64,000 bases of DNA from Zasmidium citrigriseum (taxonomy: Eukaryota; Ascomycota; Dothideomycetes; Mycosphaerellales; Mycosphaerellaceae), in assembly GCA_002786025.1 (NCBI GenBank), contig NHNW01000073.1:62001-126000 (forward strand), in the 5' to 3' direction. Below, one piece after another: positions 32,266-44,078 of this stretch; position 1 is the stretch's first letter, and each line of letters starts with the position of its first letter. Position numbers and translations under genes: made by a program. The notes under the pieces were generated by a model that worked only from the letters and a program-made list of their open reading frames with translations, searched no databases and was not told where the DNA came from.

Positions 32266-34633
32266 TGTGCATGGTGTCGGCCGTGAGTAATGAAATGTCC
32301 GTCCTTCGTGGCGGCATCCGAAGTCCTCGTTCGATCACTTCTCCCGCACGGGCGGCCCAGAAGCAGAATTGTTTTGCTTCGTAAAAGATGGCGAGACAGT
32401 GGTGATGGAGAGGCTCAAAGCAGCCGTACGCTTGCAGCTTCAAGCTGACATCATAATGCGTTGCGCTGCTCTTGCCTGTATGCTCTGATCAAAAGTACAT
32501 ATAGGTAGCTTTGCACCCTTGCTGTAGCCCGAAGGAATGCACAGAACAAGAGGTGGCAGTATGTGCAGTCAATGTTTTTGAGGCTGGAGCCAGCATGAAA
32601 GTCTGTCAACGGAGCAGTCAATCGAAGCTTCACTGTCACATAAGGCCAACCGATCTCGCCGGCACAAGCTTTTCTGCTTTATTTGATCCCTCTCCTGGCC
32701 TGTGTGTGCTTGTCTCTTTGGTTTCGCTTCTTGATTCGAAGTTGGCCCTTGGAATTTGCTGGTGTTTGACCCTGCTGGTGCTCTGTCTTCGACGCCCAGC
32801 AGCACAGGCGAGGGCAATCGTAACTGCGTGAATCTTCTCATGCGCTCCTTGTTGCTCTTGAAGTGAAGTGCCGTGTTGTACCCAGCACCCGCAACGTGAT
32901 TATGACCGAGGCTCCTGACAGCCGTCATTCCTCGTTTCACGGCGACCTTGATATGCCAGTCTCTCAAGCGACTCTTGAAGCAGCAGTATGAACGCGACCT
33001 CCTCTTAGAATCCTCTCCTTTTCCTGCCTTCGTAAACTGTCCAGCTCTTGGGGAATATCCCGTCTGAAATCTCGTCCAAGCGCTCCAAGGCTTCAACATT
33101 GGCTTGCGGTTTCGTTGGGATGATGTGACCGGCAGATGAAGGAGTATCGTGTCAATTGACATGAGCTGAATAGCGACGTGGGTCTGGATATTGGCGGCGG
33201 CAGTGGCAAGAAAGCCGTAGAAGGTGCTCTTCGTCGCGCTGAGGCTTTGTGACGGCCAGATGGAGAACGGCGGAGCGGCGAGGATGAGCCATCATGAACA
33301 GTAGAAGAAGGTGCGTCCTCATGCAATCTGCAGGCGTGTGCGAAAGGATGAATACTGAGAATGATATGGTCCATCACACGACAGAGATAGATCTTCAACG
33401 CCAGCATCATCCACTTCACAAGCAACCGTCTCGCCAACGACCGCCTCACCAACAACCGCCTCACCAGCGACGGCCTCACTCACAACGACCACCTCACCAA
33501 CAACAATCGCCTCACCACCCTCCACCTCACACCACCCCACCAACAAACACTCTTCTCTTCTCTTCTCCACTCCATCGCCAAAGGCAATGAACATGATGAA
33601 AAGATCAAAATAGGCCCACGCCGCACTGAGGTAGTGCAATACAGTGCGAACGCAGACGATTCCAAAAATTCCCCCGCCCACAATGGGGGTGGCAAAGCCC
33701 GGGCGAGAAGTTGACACACGGTTGGCAGTCGGTGTCATGATGGAGAAAGAAGTTGGAGGTTGTGGAAGGAAGCGGTTCTGAAGTAGTCTGAGAAACGGCG
33801 CTAGTGACTAGCGTCGTGAGAAGGGTAGGTTTGCCGGGCGGTTGGAGCCTCAGGCTCAGTGTCGTGAAGGGCCATCCAATCAACTCGGATCAGAATTGCA
33901 GAGCCACTGCGTTTCCCTCGAGATCGACCTCTCGGACTCGCTGAAAAGCGATGCTCGTTATTTGGAAGTCGTTCGAGGAGCGTAGCCTAGGAAATATCGA
34001 AAGGACATTGTGAAGTATTCATTCCACGAACTTCTTGGGCACTGGTGGTCATCCGCTTCTTTCAAGTTCGACAGCAGTTGGGAAATTGCTTTTACGTTTC
34101 TGTCAGTACAGTAGGCCAAATTCAACCCCCCTTCATCTGGTTCTGTACGATGGCGTGACGCTTCATCCAGAGACTAGTCCCAGAAAGCGCACAGACCACT
34201 TTCACATGCACAACTCAGGGCCTGACTCAACCGACTGCAGCTCTTCTCAATCATGTGACCGTTTGACAGTCAGCCTTGATTGTCTCACAGCTAGGCGAGC
34301 CAAGGCCGAGATGACGATGTTGACTAGATCCCGTCGAATCTAGTCGTGGCTCTTTTCCTCTCAGCTGTCAGAAGTATCTGCTGTCGTAGCGCGACGAAGG
34401 CTTGAGAGCAGCTGACCAGCACTCACTGGCAACTAGACGAGTGGTTGCTGAGGTGAATGGACTGCAGAGTCCACGACTTCTCTCGTCAATAATTAATCTG
34501 ACCTGGCCGTCAGTTTTCCTCCCAGCCACCTCACAGCTCACGTTGGCGTTCGAGAGGACCACGCGTGGCACTTTCAGACTTCTTCACGACTGCTCTTGCA
34601 ACCACAACAAGTGACAGCGAAATCATAAACAGC
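32266..34633. other. Long intergenic region with a minisatellite
   Basis: About 2.4 kb. Open frames up to 197 codons (32569-33162, minus) have no recognisable domain or splice links. It includes the 15-base minisatellite listed separately. Confidence 0.4.
33427..33530 (+). repeat. 15-base minisatellite
   Basis: Roughly six to seven imperfect copies of a 15-base unit like CGCCTCACCAACAAC in tandem. Every frame is open through it, which explains the Pro/His/Gln-rich plus-strand and Arg/Leu-rich minus-strand ORFs here. Confidence 0.85.
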
Positions 34634-36032
34634 ATGTCGCTCATCTCTTCGAGAACGCACGGGCCTGGAAATTTCCAAGATCCATCCGATGCCTTGGTGT
34701 CAGAGAGTCGCGGTGGAGCGAGGCAAGTCGAAGGTTCGGTCCGCGTCAATAAAAGTCAGCGCAAACGAAAGAGCGACGGACCCACGTCGAATGCCAGCAA
34801 GGCCGATGAGCGGCGACAGCGGCGGCGAGTCGAGCAAGCCGAAGGCTCAAGACAAGAATCTCTGCCTTGCATTTTCCACGTTGGAGAGCCTGACCAGTAT
34901 CCGAATGACAGGAAGAAGTACAGGTTCATCTCGAATTTGCAGTCCGTGCGATCCAGGTCGTGGTCGTGAATATTTGCTGATCGACAGATAGAAGACACCT
35001 GCAAACCTCGTATCATTACTTCTTCGCATGCGAGAAGTGCCTGACTGCTTTCCGAACTCCACAGACCTGGAAGATCACAAGAACGGGGCAGATGCATGCT
35101 TCAAACGTTGCAAGAATCCCAGTTGCAAGCGTCATGTTGCTCGAAAGGAGAACAACCCAGCGACTGATTGTCAATGCATCACTTCTGTAGAGGACCAGTG
35201 GCGTGCCTTGTATGTCTTAAAGTATGGAGAGCCGGCGCCGGAGGTTTTCGATCAGAACGATGAAGATCTTGCTGGGAACGTCGATCGACAAACGAATCTC
35301 GAAGCAAGCCGAAGACCTACCGAGGAGCAGGTAATGGACCTTGACTCAGATGACATGAGCGATTCGATGGAGCCTCTCTTGGAAGAAGACGTCAAGGAAA
35401 GGTCAATTCACTCGTCTTCGTCGACGCCAGAGAAGGTCAAAGCTCTCCGCAAAGAAAAGGCCGAGCTGCATCAGAAGCTCGATATCGAGACCAAGCGGCG
35501 GAAGGACCTCGAAGATTGTCTCAGTGTGGTTTGGGAAGAACTCCGTAGCATCGACGAACAGAAGGCGCGGCGACCATACTTTCAACGCTGGGTCGGACGC
35601 TTGCTCCCGCAGATGAACACCTTGCCAGAGACTTCCCTCGCGGGTGGTCGTTCCAAAGGCTCAGCGGTAGAAGTTTCAATCCCAGCCGGTAGGCCTCCGA
35701 GCCCGCCGACGACGAGTCGACCCATTTGCTTCCAAGACATGCGTTCTCGGGAGAAAGCTCAACAGGCACAGCAGCTTCCATCAAGGTTTCGAGATGACGA
35801 TAGTTTTGCTCCAATGTCGAGCAGTCCAGTTACGCCCAGGCAAGCAGCCGAAAACCAGTCGAGACCAAGTTGGCAGCTTCATACGCCGACTGCTCCTAGT
35901 AGCAGTGACTTTGATCCTCAGGTGTTCGACCAATGGTTGAATCAATGGCCCAACGTTGACTTAACCCAAGGCGATAGAAGTCTTCCGGCACCATTCGGGC
36001 TCCCGCCAGACATCGATCACGCTCCAGGATGA
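34634..36032 (+). CDS. C2H2-like zinc-finger protein, probably frameshifted
   Basis: The N-terminal exon from ATG 34634 has a basic region (KSQRKRKSDG, DERRQRRRVEQ) and CIFHVGEPDQYPNDRKKYRF, the usual lead-in of a fungal C2H2 family. After a short intron ending at 34994 the frame reads HLQTSYHYFFACEKCLTAFR. The expected continuation (TDLEDHKNGADACFKRCKN) is in the next frame, so one base appears missing around 35055-35062. From there the frame is open to 36032: a coiled-coil segment (VKALRKEKAELHQKLDIE, about 35430-35560) and a Pro/Ser-rich tail. The family's function is unknown. If the shift is real only the C-terminal piece or a truncated protein is made. The exact donor is uncertain (34952 or 34957). 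Confidence 0.6.
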
Positions 36033-36040
36033 GAGGAGAT

Positions 36041-36952
36041 TCACTGAGCGGTGTGCTTGTCCAAAACAGCTCTCAACGCCTCCCAGGCAACACCCCTCCG
36101 CATACCGGTCTCATCATCCCAGCTCGAATGCAAGCCAACAAGAGCGCCAGTATTGCGGTCGACGATCGGAGCACCAGAGTGGCCCCAATAAGTCCAGCAG
36201 TCATGCATCAAAGCTCCGATCTCGCTGTTGTCCTGAGGATCCTGGTCCTTGGCCAGCCCTCGAAAGCGGCCTTCGCTGATGTGCAAGACATCGTAGTCCG
36301 TGGGAATGCCCGCTGTAGAAGCTTCCAGGTCTTCGCTGCCTGGATGGCCGATGCAGTAGCATTGGACGTTGCGCTTGGGTGGCTTCGGTGAGATGGCGAT
36401 ATGTGGGAAAGGCGAAGAGGATGATGGCGCTGCGACAATTTGGAGTAAAGCGAGATCTCTTTGCCGATCCCAAGCCATGCATCTGGCTTGTACGGCGTCG
36501 CCGGAAGCAAACAAGAGCCAGCGAAGCTTTTCAGGGCCGTACTCATCCTCGGTCTCTGCTATGCAGTGGGAGCATGTCAGTAGCAGGCCACTTGGCGAGA
36601 TGCACACTGCTGTCCCTGCCGCCTCCCACGCAAACACCAGAGTTGACGCCGTGGCCCGAGCTAGCAGAGGAGTATCGCCCGCAGCATGTTGTTGAACCAA
36701 TGATCGAATCTGAGTATCTGGTTGTCGTAGCTTTCGTTGCTTCAGCCTGAGAAGTGCCAGATCGTCGCGAGGGAGCCTTTCGAGCCTTTTCGCGAGGGAA
36801 TCTTCGGAAAGAAAGCGACAGGTGGGGCCAGGTGTCTTGAGCCTGAGTTCAGAAGGGCGGTTGGAAAGGTCCGGTGAGATTGCGCGAGCTGTTGCTTTTT
36901 GCGAGATGTCGTCTGGCTGTCTTGATCGAGATCTTGTTATTCTGTCAGTCAT
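36041..36952 (-). CDS. Trypsin-like serine protease domain protein
   Basis: Single exon, 303 residues from ATG 36952. The N-terminal ~90 residues are basic and disordered. The protease domain starts near residue 105: GTAVCISPSGLLLTCSHCIA (His129), WDRQRDLALLQI (Asp166), WTYWGHSGAPIVD (Ser259 in the GxSGxP motif). The triad is therefore complete. Spacing matches the trypsin-2/HtrA-like fold found in many fungal intracellular proteins. No signal peptide is seen, so it is probably cytosolic or nuclear rather than secreted. The stop lies only 8 bases from the stop of the convergent C2H2-like gene. Confidence 0.85.
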   Translation of the reverse strand: MTDRITRSRSRQPDDISQKATARAISPDLSNRPSELRLKTPGPTCRFLSEDSLAKRLERLPRDDLALLRLKQRKLRQPDTQIRSLVQQHAAGDTPLLARATASTLVFAWEAAGTAVCISPSGLLLTCSHCIAETEDEYGPEKLRWLLFASGDAVQARCMAWDRQRDLALLQIVAAPSSSSPFPHIAISPKPPKRNVQCYCIGHPGSEDLEASTAGIPTDYDVLHISEGRFRGLAKDQDPQDNSEIGALMHDCWTYWGHSGAPIVDRNTGALVGLHSSWDDETGMRRGVAWEALRAVLDKHTAQ

Positions 36953-37195
36953 GTTCAATGTAAGAGGAATGTTAGAAAGGTTGTTTCCAAAAAGATGTTA
37001 GTTATATGTCAACTCATCCTGCGGCTACTGTTGCCTGGCCAAATCCCGTCGAAACTTCGTCTCCACCCTATCACGTGTACCGTCCAGATTCGGTATAGAT
37101 TCGGTCCAGAGATTTATTCATACCGTCTTATAGACCCTCATGAGTGAGGATTACTGGCGTATCTTCTTCTTCGCGCAAATGCCGATGCTGACGCT

Positions 37196-38009
37196 TCAGC
37201 TCTGATCGTACCTAGCGTTCGTCTCGCTCACGCGATAGTAGCCGCACTCGTTGCATGCTGCCATGTGCCTACTGCCGGGGACAGGCTCGGTGGGATCCTC
37301 ACTCATCACAGCGCCCTTCCACGCCACACCCATCCGAGTGCACAGCGCAGGCTTCAGCCCCTCGACGAAGTCACAAAGCCGGCGGAGATCCAGCACCTCG
37401 AGAGGTCCGTCACCCAGCTCCTTGGCCATGAGGTCGATCCGATACGCGAGCCAGTTCTCAGCCCGCTTCATGGCCTTCGCGAATGTGTAGCCTTTCGGCG
37501 CATCCTCTGAGACGTCGACCGTGCTCGAAGTGCGCGTGTGCCTGAATTTGGCGAGGATGCGTGGCTTCTCCGGGTCCGAGCTGAGGGTGTAGTGAATGGC
37601 GAAGTTGTGAAGGTAGAAGGAGAGTTGTCGAAGGCGGGCGGCGTTTTCATCGCCTATCGCGCCGATCCAGTTGTAGAAGATGTCGTTTGGTGTCCACGAT
37701 TTGGGCCAGGCGCCGTGTTTCCAGCCGCGCATGTCGAGCATGAACCTGGGAGAAGTTAAGTTTCAGCCGCTGAATAGCAAACATGCAAAGAGGAGATATC
37801 ACGCACCTATTCTTGCCGTAGAACACGTCCAGACTCTCTTTCCTCACGCGCTTCGAGACTTTGCTGATGCTCGGCTGATGCATTCTCATCGGCATCTGCA
37901 TGATGTCGATCCATGAGTATGGGCGGAAGTAGAGGTAGATCATGTCGCGGACCTCTTGAGGCAGGTCGAAGAAGTGGACTCTTGAATCTCGATGTTCGTC
38001 CATGGTCAT
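37196..38009 (-). CDS. F-box-like fungal protein
   Basis: Two exons, 38009-37807 and 37745-37196, join in frame to 250 residues. HFFDLPQEVRDMIYLYFRP is the LPxEVRxxIY F-box-like motif near the N-terminus. VSKRVRKESLDVFYGKNR, joined to FMLDMRGWKHG across the intron, is the usual second motif (xSKxxRxExxxVFYxxNxF). The remainder (QLSFYLHNFAIHYTLSSD, EVLDLRRLCDFVEGLKPALC) is unrecognised; it ends in a small Cys pair (CNECGYYRVSE). Function unknown. Confidence 0.8.
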
Positions 38010-39370
38010 TTGTTCTTTTATTGCGAGGATTTTCCTGATGATGCTGGAGATGGTTGGTATCAGTGAGAGGATGATATTCAGCATGCCTGTGAAAGATTGT
38101 TTCAGATAGGCGAGATTAGCGATATCGAGTCGTGGGAACGATGCAAAGACTCCAAGAACGAGGGAAACTCTTCATGGCTTGTGAGATAATCAAATGATTC
38201 ATCGTTGGACTTGCACGCCTAGATTCTCTCAGTTACGTGGTCCGCAAAGCTGTCATGACCGTTAGAAAGGAGCAAGGCAGCCATTGAATGCGTGTTCGAG
38301 GAGGATGACAGAGGTGAATGTGAAAGGTGTGGTACGCTCGCTTCCGAGATCAGCACCGGCTCCTGGCAACGGCTCAAACTCTCCGTTGACTTCATCGACC
38401 TCACCTCTTCCTTCTCCAAATGTGCTTCTCTTCGTACAACAGAATTCTTCCAATGAAGATGACGAGATGAGCTCAGTGGCTTGCGCTCTTTCTATCTTTT
38501 GGCGACGCTCGACTTCACACCCTCTGCGGGCGTTGCGGCACAGCAGCGGACAAACATTCCAGCTTCACGACATCTTCTGCTAATGCTGACACACACGAAG
38601 CCCGAGAGACAGCCAGAAAACCTCAAGATCAGCGAACGAATCCCGAGGGAAGCAGACACGGTATTTTGTAGGCCAGCCACCAACTGCCAGAATCACGACC
38701 CGGACCAAACCCCCACCTGCCCTACAGGCATTCAGATCCTCTGCCGACCCTGCAGAACGGCCCGTGAAGAAACTCGCTCTATTTCGAGGTAACATCGCAG
38801 AGTGTAAGCGAGGACAAGCGTATTGTGGCTACCGCGGTCCGCCGGAACCGGCAATCAGCTTCGAGAGCTCACCGATACCAAGCCTTTCACTGCAATATGG
38901 ATCCAATGCCTGCAAAGCCCTCGGTCGAAGGGAACCTCGACAGTGACTAATCAGGGATGTGGTCATCGAGCAGTTGCAGCCAAGCAGTCGGTGTCAGCCC
39001 ACCATCAACCGCAAGATAATGCAGCTTGTGCCAGCTGTTCAGGGCGTGCATAGGCTACACTGCAAGTGAACATCTGTTCGTGCATTTCCGAGATGCGTAT
39101 TTCCAATCTCGTATAACGCCTAACGTGACGACTAACCGCCCTCAGAGCAGCCTTGCGTTTGGTTGAGGTACAAGACAGGGATGCGTTACCGCATTCGGGG
39201 CCGGAAGGTGTCGAGCGGATGCTCATGTCACCATTGCCAGCTCGCCATCGACTTTCATGATTACATTGTTGATCGAGATCAAGCGATCAGATGAGGAAGT
39301 ATAAAGGCAGCTAGGTTCGCCACCGCGTGGAACAGGTAAGCGAGTCAGCTACAACTGCCGGCGATGAATC
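38010..39370. other. Intergenic, no gene recognised
   Basis: About 1.4 kb with only short overlapping open frames (up to 103 codons). It probably includes the bZIP promoter near 39.2-39.37 kb. Confidence 0.4.
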
Positions 39371-39514
39371 ATGGCGTCTAATACACTCCTTACTCAACAA
39401 GAAGAGCTTGAATGGTTCTTGCAGGCACAGGTACGGCAGATGATCACGGCAACGACATATCGCGCTGACTCTGGAAGACAAACCTCGAATGGACGAAGTG
39501 GTGGGCAGAGGTAG
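39371..39514 (+). CDS. 47-codon upstream ORF before the bZIP gene
   Basis: ATG in good context opens MASNTLLTQQEELEWFLQAQ and stops at TAG 39512-39514, 38 bases before the bZIP ATG. An even shorter ORF (MNHGV) starts 7 bases earlier. A strong-looking donor (GCACAG then GTACGG) lies inside it, so it could instead be a first exon. bZIP genes often carry regulatory upstream ORFs, so translational control is plausible but unproven. Confidence 0.35.
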   Translation: MASNTLLTQQEELEWFLQAQVRQMITATTYRADSGRQTSNGRSGGQR

Positions 39515-39552
39515 AGCCCAACAGCGGCTGCATAACTATTCCCGAGACGAAT

Positions 39553-40051
39553 ATGAATACTTTTCCGTCGCCCACGACCTTCCCACCGAACTTTGATTGG
39601 AGCTCCTTCCCGGTTTTCTCGCCGGCACCAACATCAAGTACATCAGAACTTGGGCAAACAGAAACTTCCGGACAGACATCAGATCACGATGAAGTCAAAG
39701 CAAAGAGGCGCAAGCAGCAGAATCGAGAAGCGTGAGCAAGCCGAGCATCTATCTAAACGCCACACGAGCTGACATTCTGCCAGTCAACGCAAATGTCGAG
39801 ACCGGCGCCGCGAACAAGTCCTCAATCTCGGCGAACGATTACGAAACAGCATGGCCGAAAACAAGAATCTTCAAGCACAGTACACGAGACTCAAGGAAGA
39901 GTACGAGCGATTGAAATCAGAAAATGGCGTCTACTTCGAGCTGCTTCAAAGCTTCTGGTCTAGCAACGATATGACGAGAATCGGGCCTGGTTCGAACAGC
40001 AAAGCAAATCGCGAATCGTGGGATTGGAGCGCCATTCAGGGGAGACTGTGA
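39553..40051 (+). CDS. Short bZIP transcription factor
   Basis: Two exons, 39553-39731 and 39784-40051, give 148 residues. The basic region spans the splice: KAKRRKQQNREA joins QRKCRDRRREQV, with the invariant Asn57 and Arg65 at the required N-x7-R spacing. A leucine-zipper-like coiled coil follows (LNLGERLRNSMAENKNLQ, YTRLKEEYERLKSENGVY). Asn-Arg-Glu-Ala-Gln-Arg in the basic region is characteristic of the fungal Yap/AP-1-like group. The rest is a short Pro/Ser N-terminus and a ~40-residue tail without a known activation motif; the protein is small for this class. It binds DNA as a dimer; targets unknown. Confidence 0.87.
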
Positions 40052-43000
40052 CGGGTTGGGGTTTGAACACGCTTCCGGTCTCACTTCATTCGCTCACTGC
40101 CCTTCTTGCCAGTTCCAACCTTCTGAGGCCCTCGGGAGAACACAGGATCATGAGACCCCTGGTCCGGTGGAAGCTGCTTCAACGCTCCTCATATGACTGT
40201 ACAATGGCGACTTGTGACAAGATGGCAAAGTTTTGAGCATCGTACAGCAATTCAAACCGTCTCACGGCCGCGAGATTGGACGCACGCTCAATATCTTGAA
40301 GGTACGCTTTCGAAATCTGGGTCCGTGGAAATCCTGCTGACACGAGTTCCAGGGCATTCTGAATTCTCTTCTTCAAATCGCGCTGCGAAAGCTCTTTGCC
40401 ATTGTCTTCTTGCCGTCGGTCTTCTCCCAGGCCTAAGGGAAAACCCTCAGATCACCGGCCGTTCTGCCGCCATCAATCGTGACCATCTCGCCACTTCGCC
40501 TTCCTCCCTGCCGTGCCGCAAACGGTCGCCACACGAGTCGAAGGTAGACTGCAGTGCATTCGACCAGACCTCGACAGCCACCAGCCTCCAGATGGCCATT
40601 GTTGCTCAGCCCACGTGCTGCCACGAGACTCACACGCATGGCACCCTCGCTACTGAACCACGACGTTTCCTGCATCAGCAGTTCGGAAGCAATTAGATGA
40701 TTCGACTCGACTCTGTGCAGGGCTGGCGTAAGAGCTGGATGATTCATGAGTGCGAGACTGGGGTGAACGTTCAGGACGAGGTTACACATCGACACTGCCA
40801 CTTGGTATATGCCTTGAGAACTTTGAGTGCTGAGGAGGGTGGCATCCGGTCAATGTGTCCAAGGAGCTTGCGGGCAGGATCTTCGCCATAGGGTCCGGAT
40901 CATGAGCATGTCAATCATCTGGACAATGGCGGCAATGTCGAGAAGGATCAAGGGGAGACTCTGGCAGATGTTTTTGATGACGGGCTTCTCTTTCGTTCGC
41001 ATCAAAGGGGGTTCTCGCTCCCAGGTAAACACAGTACAAGAAAAGCATATCGTCAACAGCCAAGTCTCCAATCTCGTGCCCCATAAACCCGTCGATGCCT
41101 CCTGCCGTCACACAGCAGTCCCAATCCCAATCTCTTCCACGTGACCGTCGGCAAACCTGCCCCGTACGTCTGCGTGATTAGACTAGCGCCGCACAGCCGC
41201 GGCGCAGGTACTTAAGCCTCGTCTTCTTCCTCCAACACCAACTTTCTTTCCTTCTTCATACTTACCTTGAGGGGGTGGCTGGCACCTCATCACCGCCGGC
41301 CACTCGTTCACTCCTCCTGCATTGCACATCGCGGTGGGGGTGGGCGTGAGGTCTCTTCGGGGGCTTCGGTCTCGTAATTTTTGCTGGCTCCCCTTTGCTT
41401 TTCATCAGTTCCTGGCCTTGCGGTCGGGGTTGGAGAAGAGTGGTTGTTGCTTTGGTATTGTGAGGTGTGAGGTGGTGTTGGTGAGGCGGGTGATGGGTGG
41501 TCTTGTCGATGAGGGTGTCTGTCAGTCCTTGAGGTTCTTGCTGTCTCCCTGTGATGTCTGTAGGCGTTGTTGATGCCGTTGTCCCCGTCTTGCTGGTGAT
41601 GAGTGGCTGTTGGCGGGTGATGAGAGGAAGGTGATGGGCGGTCTGGCCATTGTCGAGGCCGCGTCGATCGCAGGAGGCGGCGAGCAGGTGCGACGGCGAG
41701 GTCTCATCTACCACGAGCTCATCATCAAGTATCATGTCCTCGAGTACATCGCCTCAGTCGTCGCCATTGAGATCCAGTGCCGCCGCTGCCTTGACTGCTG
41801 CGTCGTCAGCGTCTACTTCATCGACCGGCGCGGACCTCAGCCTGCGACGGCGGCGGCAACAGCATCCATCCAGCATCTACTGAGGATGGCGGCATCATCA
41901 TCTTCTCATCTAATGCATCAATACGGCCGGTGACAGTACGCAGATGGCCATACGTGGACGTCAGACAAGTCCAGCTTCGTCACCCTCGCCACCGGTATCC
42001 ATCTACTTGCTCACCACTTCACAGACTACCACCGCATCATCACGAATCGCCGCCGAGGCTCCTACTGTCCTACCTCCCTCTCGAGAAGCACCCGGCAGCC
42101 CATCCTTCACGTCGAGGCCACTTCAGCGAGACGTCTCCATCCAGCAAGGCCTTCGAGTCACTTTTACCCATTACCTGCTCGACCTCATACCTCACGGTTC
42201 AAAGGCCAGCGGTAGACTGCGTGGGATATTTTTCCTTGCCTGCAACATCCGCAGACAGCTTCGATTCTTCCACGAGACGCCGTTCCTGCCCTCGCCTGCT
42301 CTCAGCGACCCCGAGTGGCGATTGACGACGAAGCCGTATCAATACCACTATACCTCGCAGCAAACGATGTCTCCAGAGACCGCAGACTCACAGCACTAAG
42401 CATCAGGCTTTTGCCGACCGCTGGACGTCAAGATGCTGCCAGCACCCTCAGCAGCTACAACTCACCCGATCACGTCCAGCAACCTCTTCTGCGGTTCTTC
42501 GAAGGTGAAGACGCCGAAAGCAACGAGATCGATCGTTTGCAGCAGACACTCTTTGCAGTCATGGACAAGTATATGAACAGGTATGTTGGAACATTTCTTC
42601 GAATCAATAGCAAGAGCAGGTCATCACATCAAGATAGCCGCAATCAACGAGTTTGCACGAGATCACAACTCCAGGAGCGTACTGTCACATTTGTGAAGCC
42701 AACATTATCTGAATTCGAAGTCTGGCCATTGTCCGGTATAAACAGCCCGCCATCACAGCCTTCACTTTCCCTGGATCCGTCACGCAATGCAAATCTATCA
42801 GAAGAAAGACCGAACGATGACGTGCGTTCTCCACGGTCTCAGGTGAGGCGTTGGGGCACGAGCAGACATCTTGCACGGAGGTGCAAGAGACAAGGAGTGC
42901 GAGGCTTCAGAGCAAGGAGCCGTGTGTGCACAGATGAGGTCCATGATCACTGCAGCTCTGGGAAGAGAACACAATTGTAGCTTTTTCGGTTGCTGTGACG

Positions 43001-43435
43001 AGCCACCCTCCCTGACGCCTGGCTCACAGCCCAAAGCGGCGCTTACGGAGCATGGAAGCCTTCAAGGCTTCTCTGGTCTGGAAAGATCAAATCAAGTGTC
43101 TCAAATACATCTTTCCAAAGCGAAACTTGTGCTCACCGACCGCCTATCGCCTCACTAACACTCAACACTCAACAAACACTCAGCAAATGGCCGCTGTCAC
43201 ACATTAAAGCGCTTTTAATGTGAAACTTTGTGGTCTTCACGTCACTTGAAACACTCTAGAACTCATTTGTCACTCGATCACTTCCACAATGACGGGCAAG
43301 GCTTGTTGTTGAGTCTGCTCGTACCTGTCTCTGCGCCCTTCTCGTAGTGGGAGACACCGCCGAGTCCCGCTGGTGTGGTGTTTGTGGTGTGCGGGTACCG
43401 CAAGTGTGCCACGCTGGCCAGTCTGCAGAGTCTCT
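40052..43435. other. Long region without supportable gene
   Basis: About 3.4 kb. A minus frame (40433-40801) ends VTIDGGRTAGD, recalling the C-terminus of short-chain dehydrogenases, but no other SDR motif is seen. At 41.6-43.0 kb several plus frames (41944-42399 and 42315-42980, the latter with EDAESNEIDRLQQTLFAVMD) look partly coding, yet I cannot splice them into one protein. Possibly decayed genes. Confidence 0.4.
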
Positions 43436-44043
43436 TTAAGACTTCCAATGCTTTTTAACACCTTTCAAGGATGCTTGATGACATGTGACAGTATTCCATG
43501 CAGCAAATCGGACTTGGCGGCCCTCTTTATGGCTGCCATATCTTTCAATCTTCTTCCTGCTCCGACAAAGCGAAGGGACAGCCAGGTAGCTGTGGTAAAT
43601 CCTTTCATGGTCGAGACAAGCTTCGCTATCGATACAAGCGATCTCGTTTCTCCACCATTCCGGCCGCGGCGGAACGGGTAGGATAGCCAAGTGGCTGTAG
43701 GGAACCCCATCATCATCGAGACGGGTCTCCTCACATGGTGGAGCGTACAAGCGAGCGTTGAAAATCTCGCTCCGGCCAACATGTAACATACGAATGCCGT
43801 CAAGATCAGCAAGCTCACACGACCGCCAATGACCTCCATCTCCAGGGCTGAAAAGGCCAACATTCCGCAGGCCTGATACCTTGCACACCAGTTTTTGCGC
43901 TTCTTGTACTCCTGCAAAATGGGCTCTGTTGTCGAAAGCTGGTGGATAGAAGAAGAAAGTGTTATGATGGCGAGCGGAACGCCAAGGCTGTCACATGCAA
44001 GCGCTGCTTTGCACCTGCTGATGTGAGACCGTCTTATATGCAC
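43436..44043 (-). other. Coding-like tract with internal repeat; frame ambiguous
   Basis: Two overlapping minus frames are open through this interval (150 codons at 43888-43436; 192 codons at 44043-43465). A ~70-base segment is present twice in tandem: one frame reads MMMGFPTATWLS and later TMKGFTTATWLS, the other GVPYSHLAILPVP and ERIYHSYLAVPSL. I cannot decide which frame is real. It lies directly downstream (minus sense) of promoter-like module A. Confidence 0.35.
43978..44002 (-). promoter_or_regulatory. Promoter-like module, copy A (partial)
   Basis: Read on the minus strand: CATGTGACAGCCTTGGCGTT, the conserved half of a module present five times in 3 kb. The TATA-like half is not clear in this copy. 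Confidence 0.45.
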
Positions 44044-44078
44044 TGCCTCGACTTTCGTTTAACAAAATACACAGCACC

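Noticed and set aside
33093..33738. Low-complexity ORFs rich in Arg/Leu or Glu/Val
   Set aside because: They are produced by the 15-base minisatellite, which leaves all frames open.
40433..40801. Minus ORF ending VTIDGGRTAGD, like an SDR C-terminus
   Set aside because: No Rossmann motif, no YxxxK and no upstream exons; one short resemblance is not enough.
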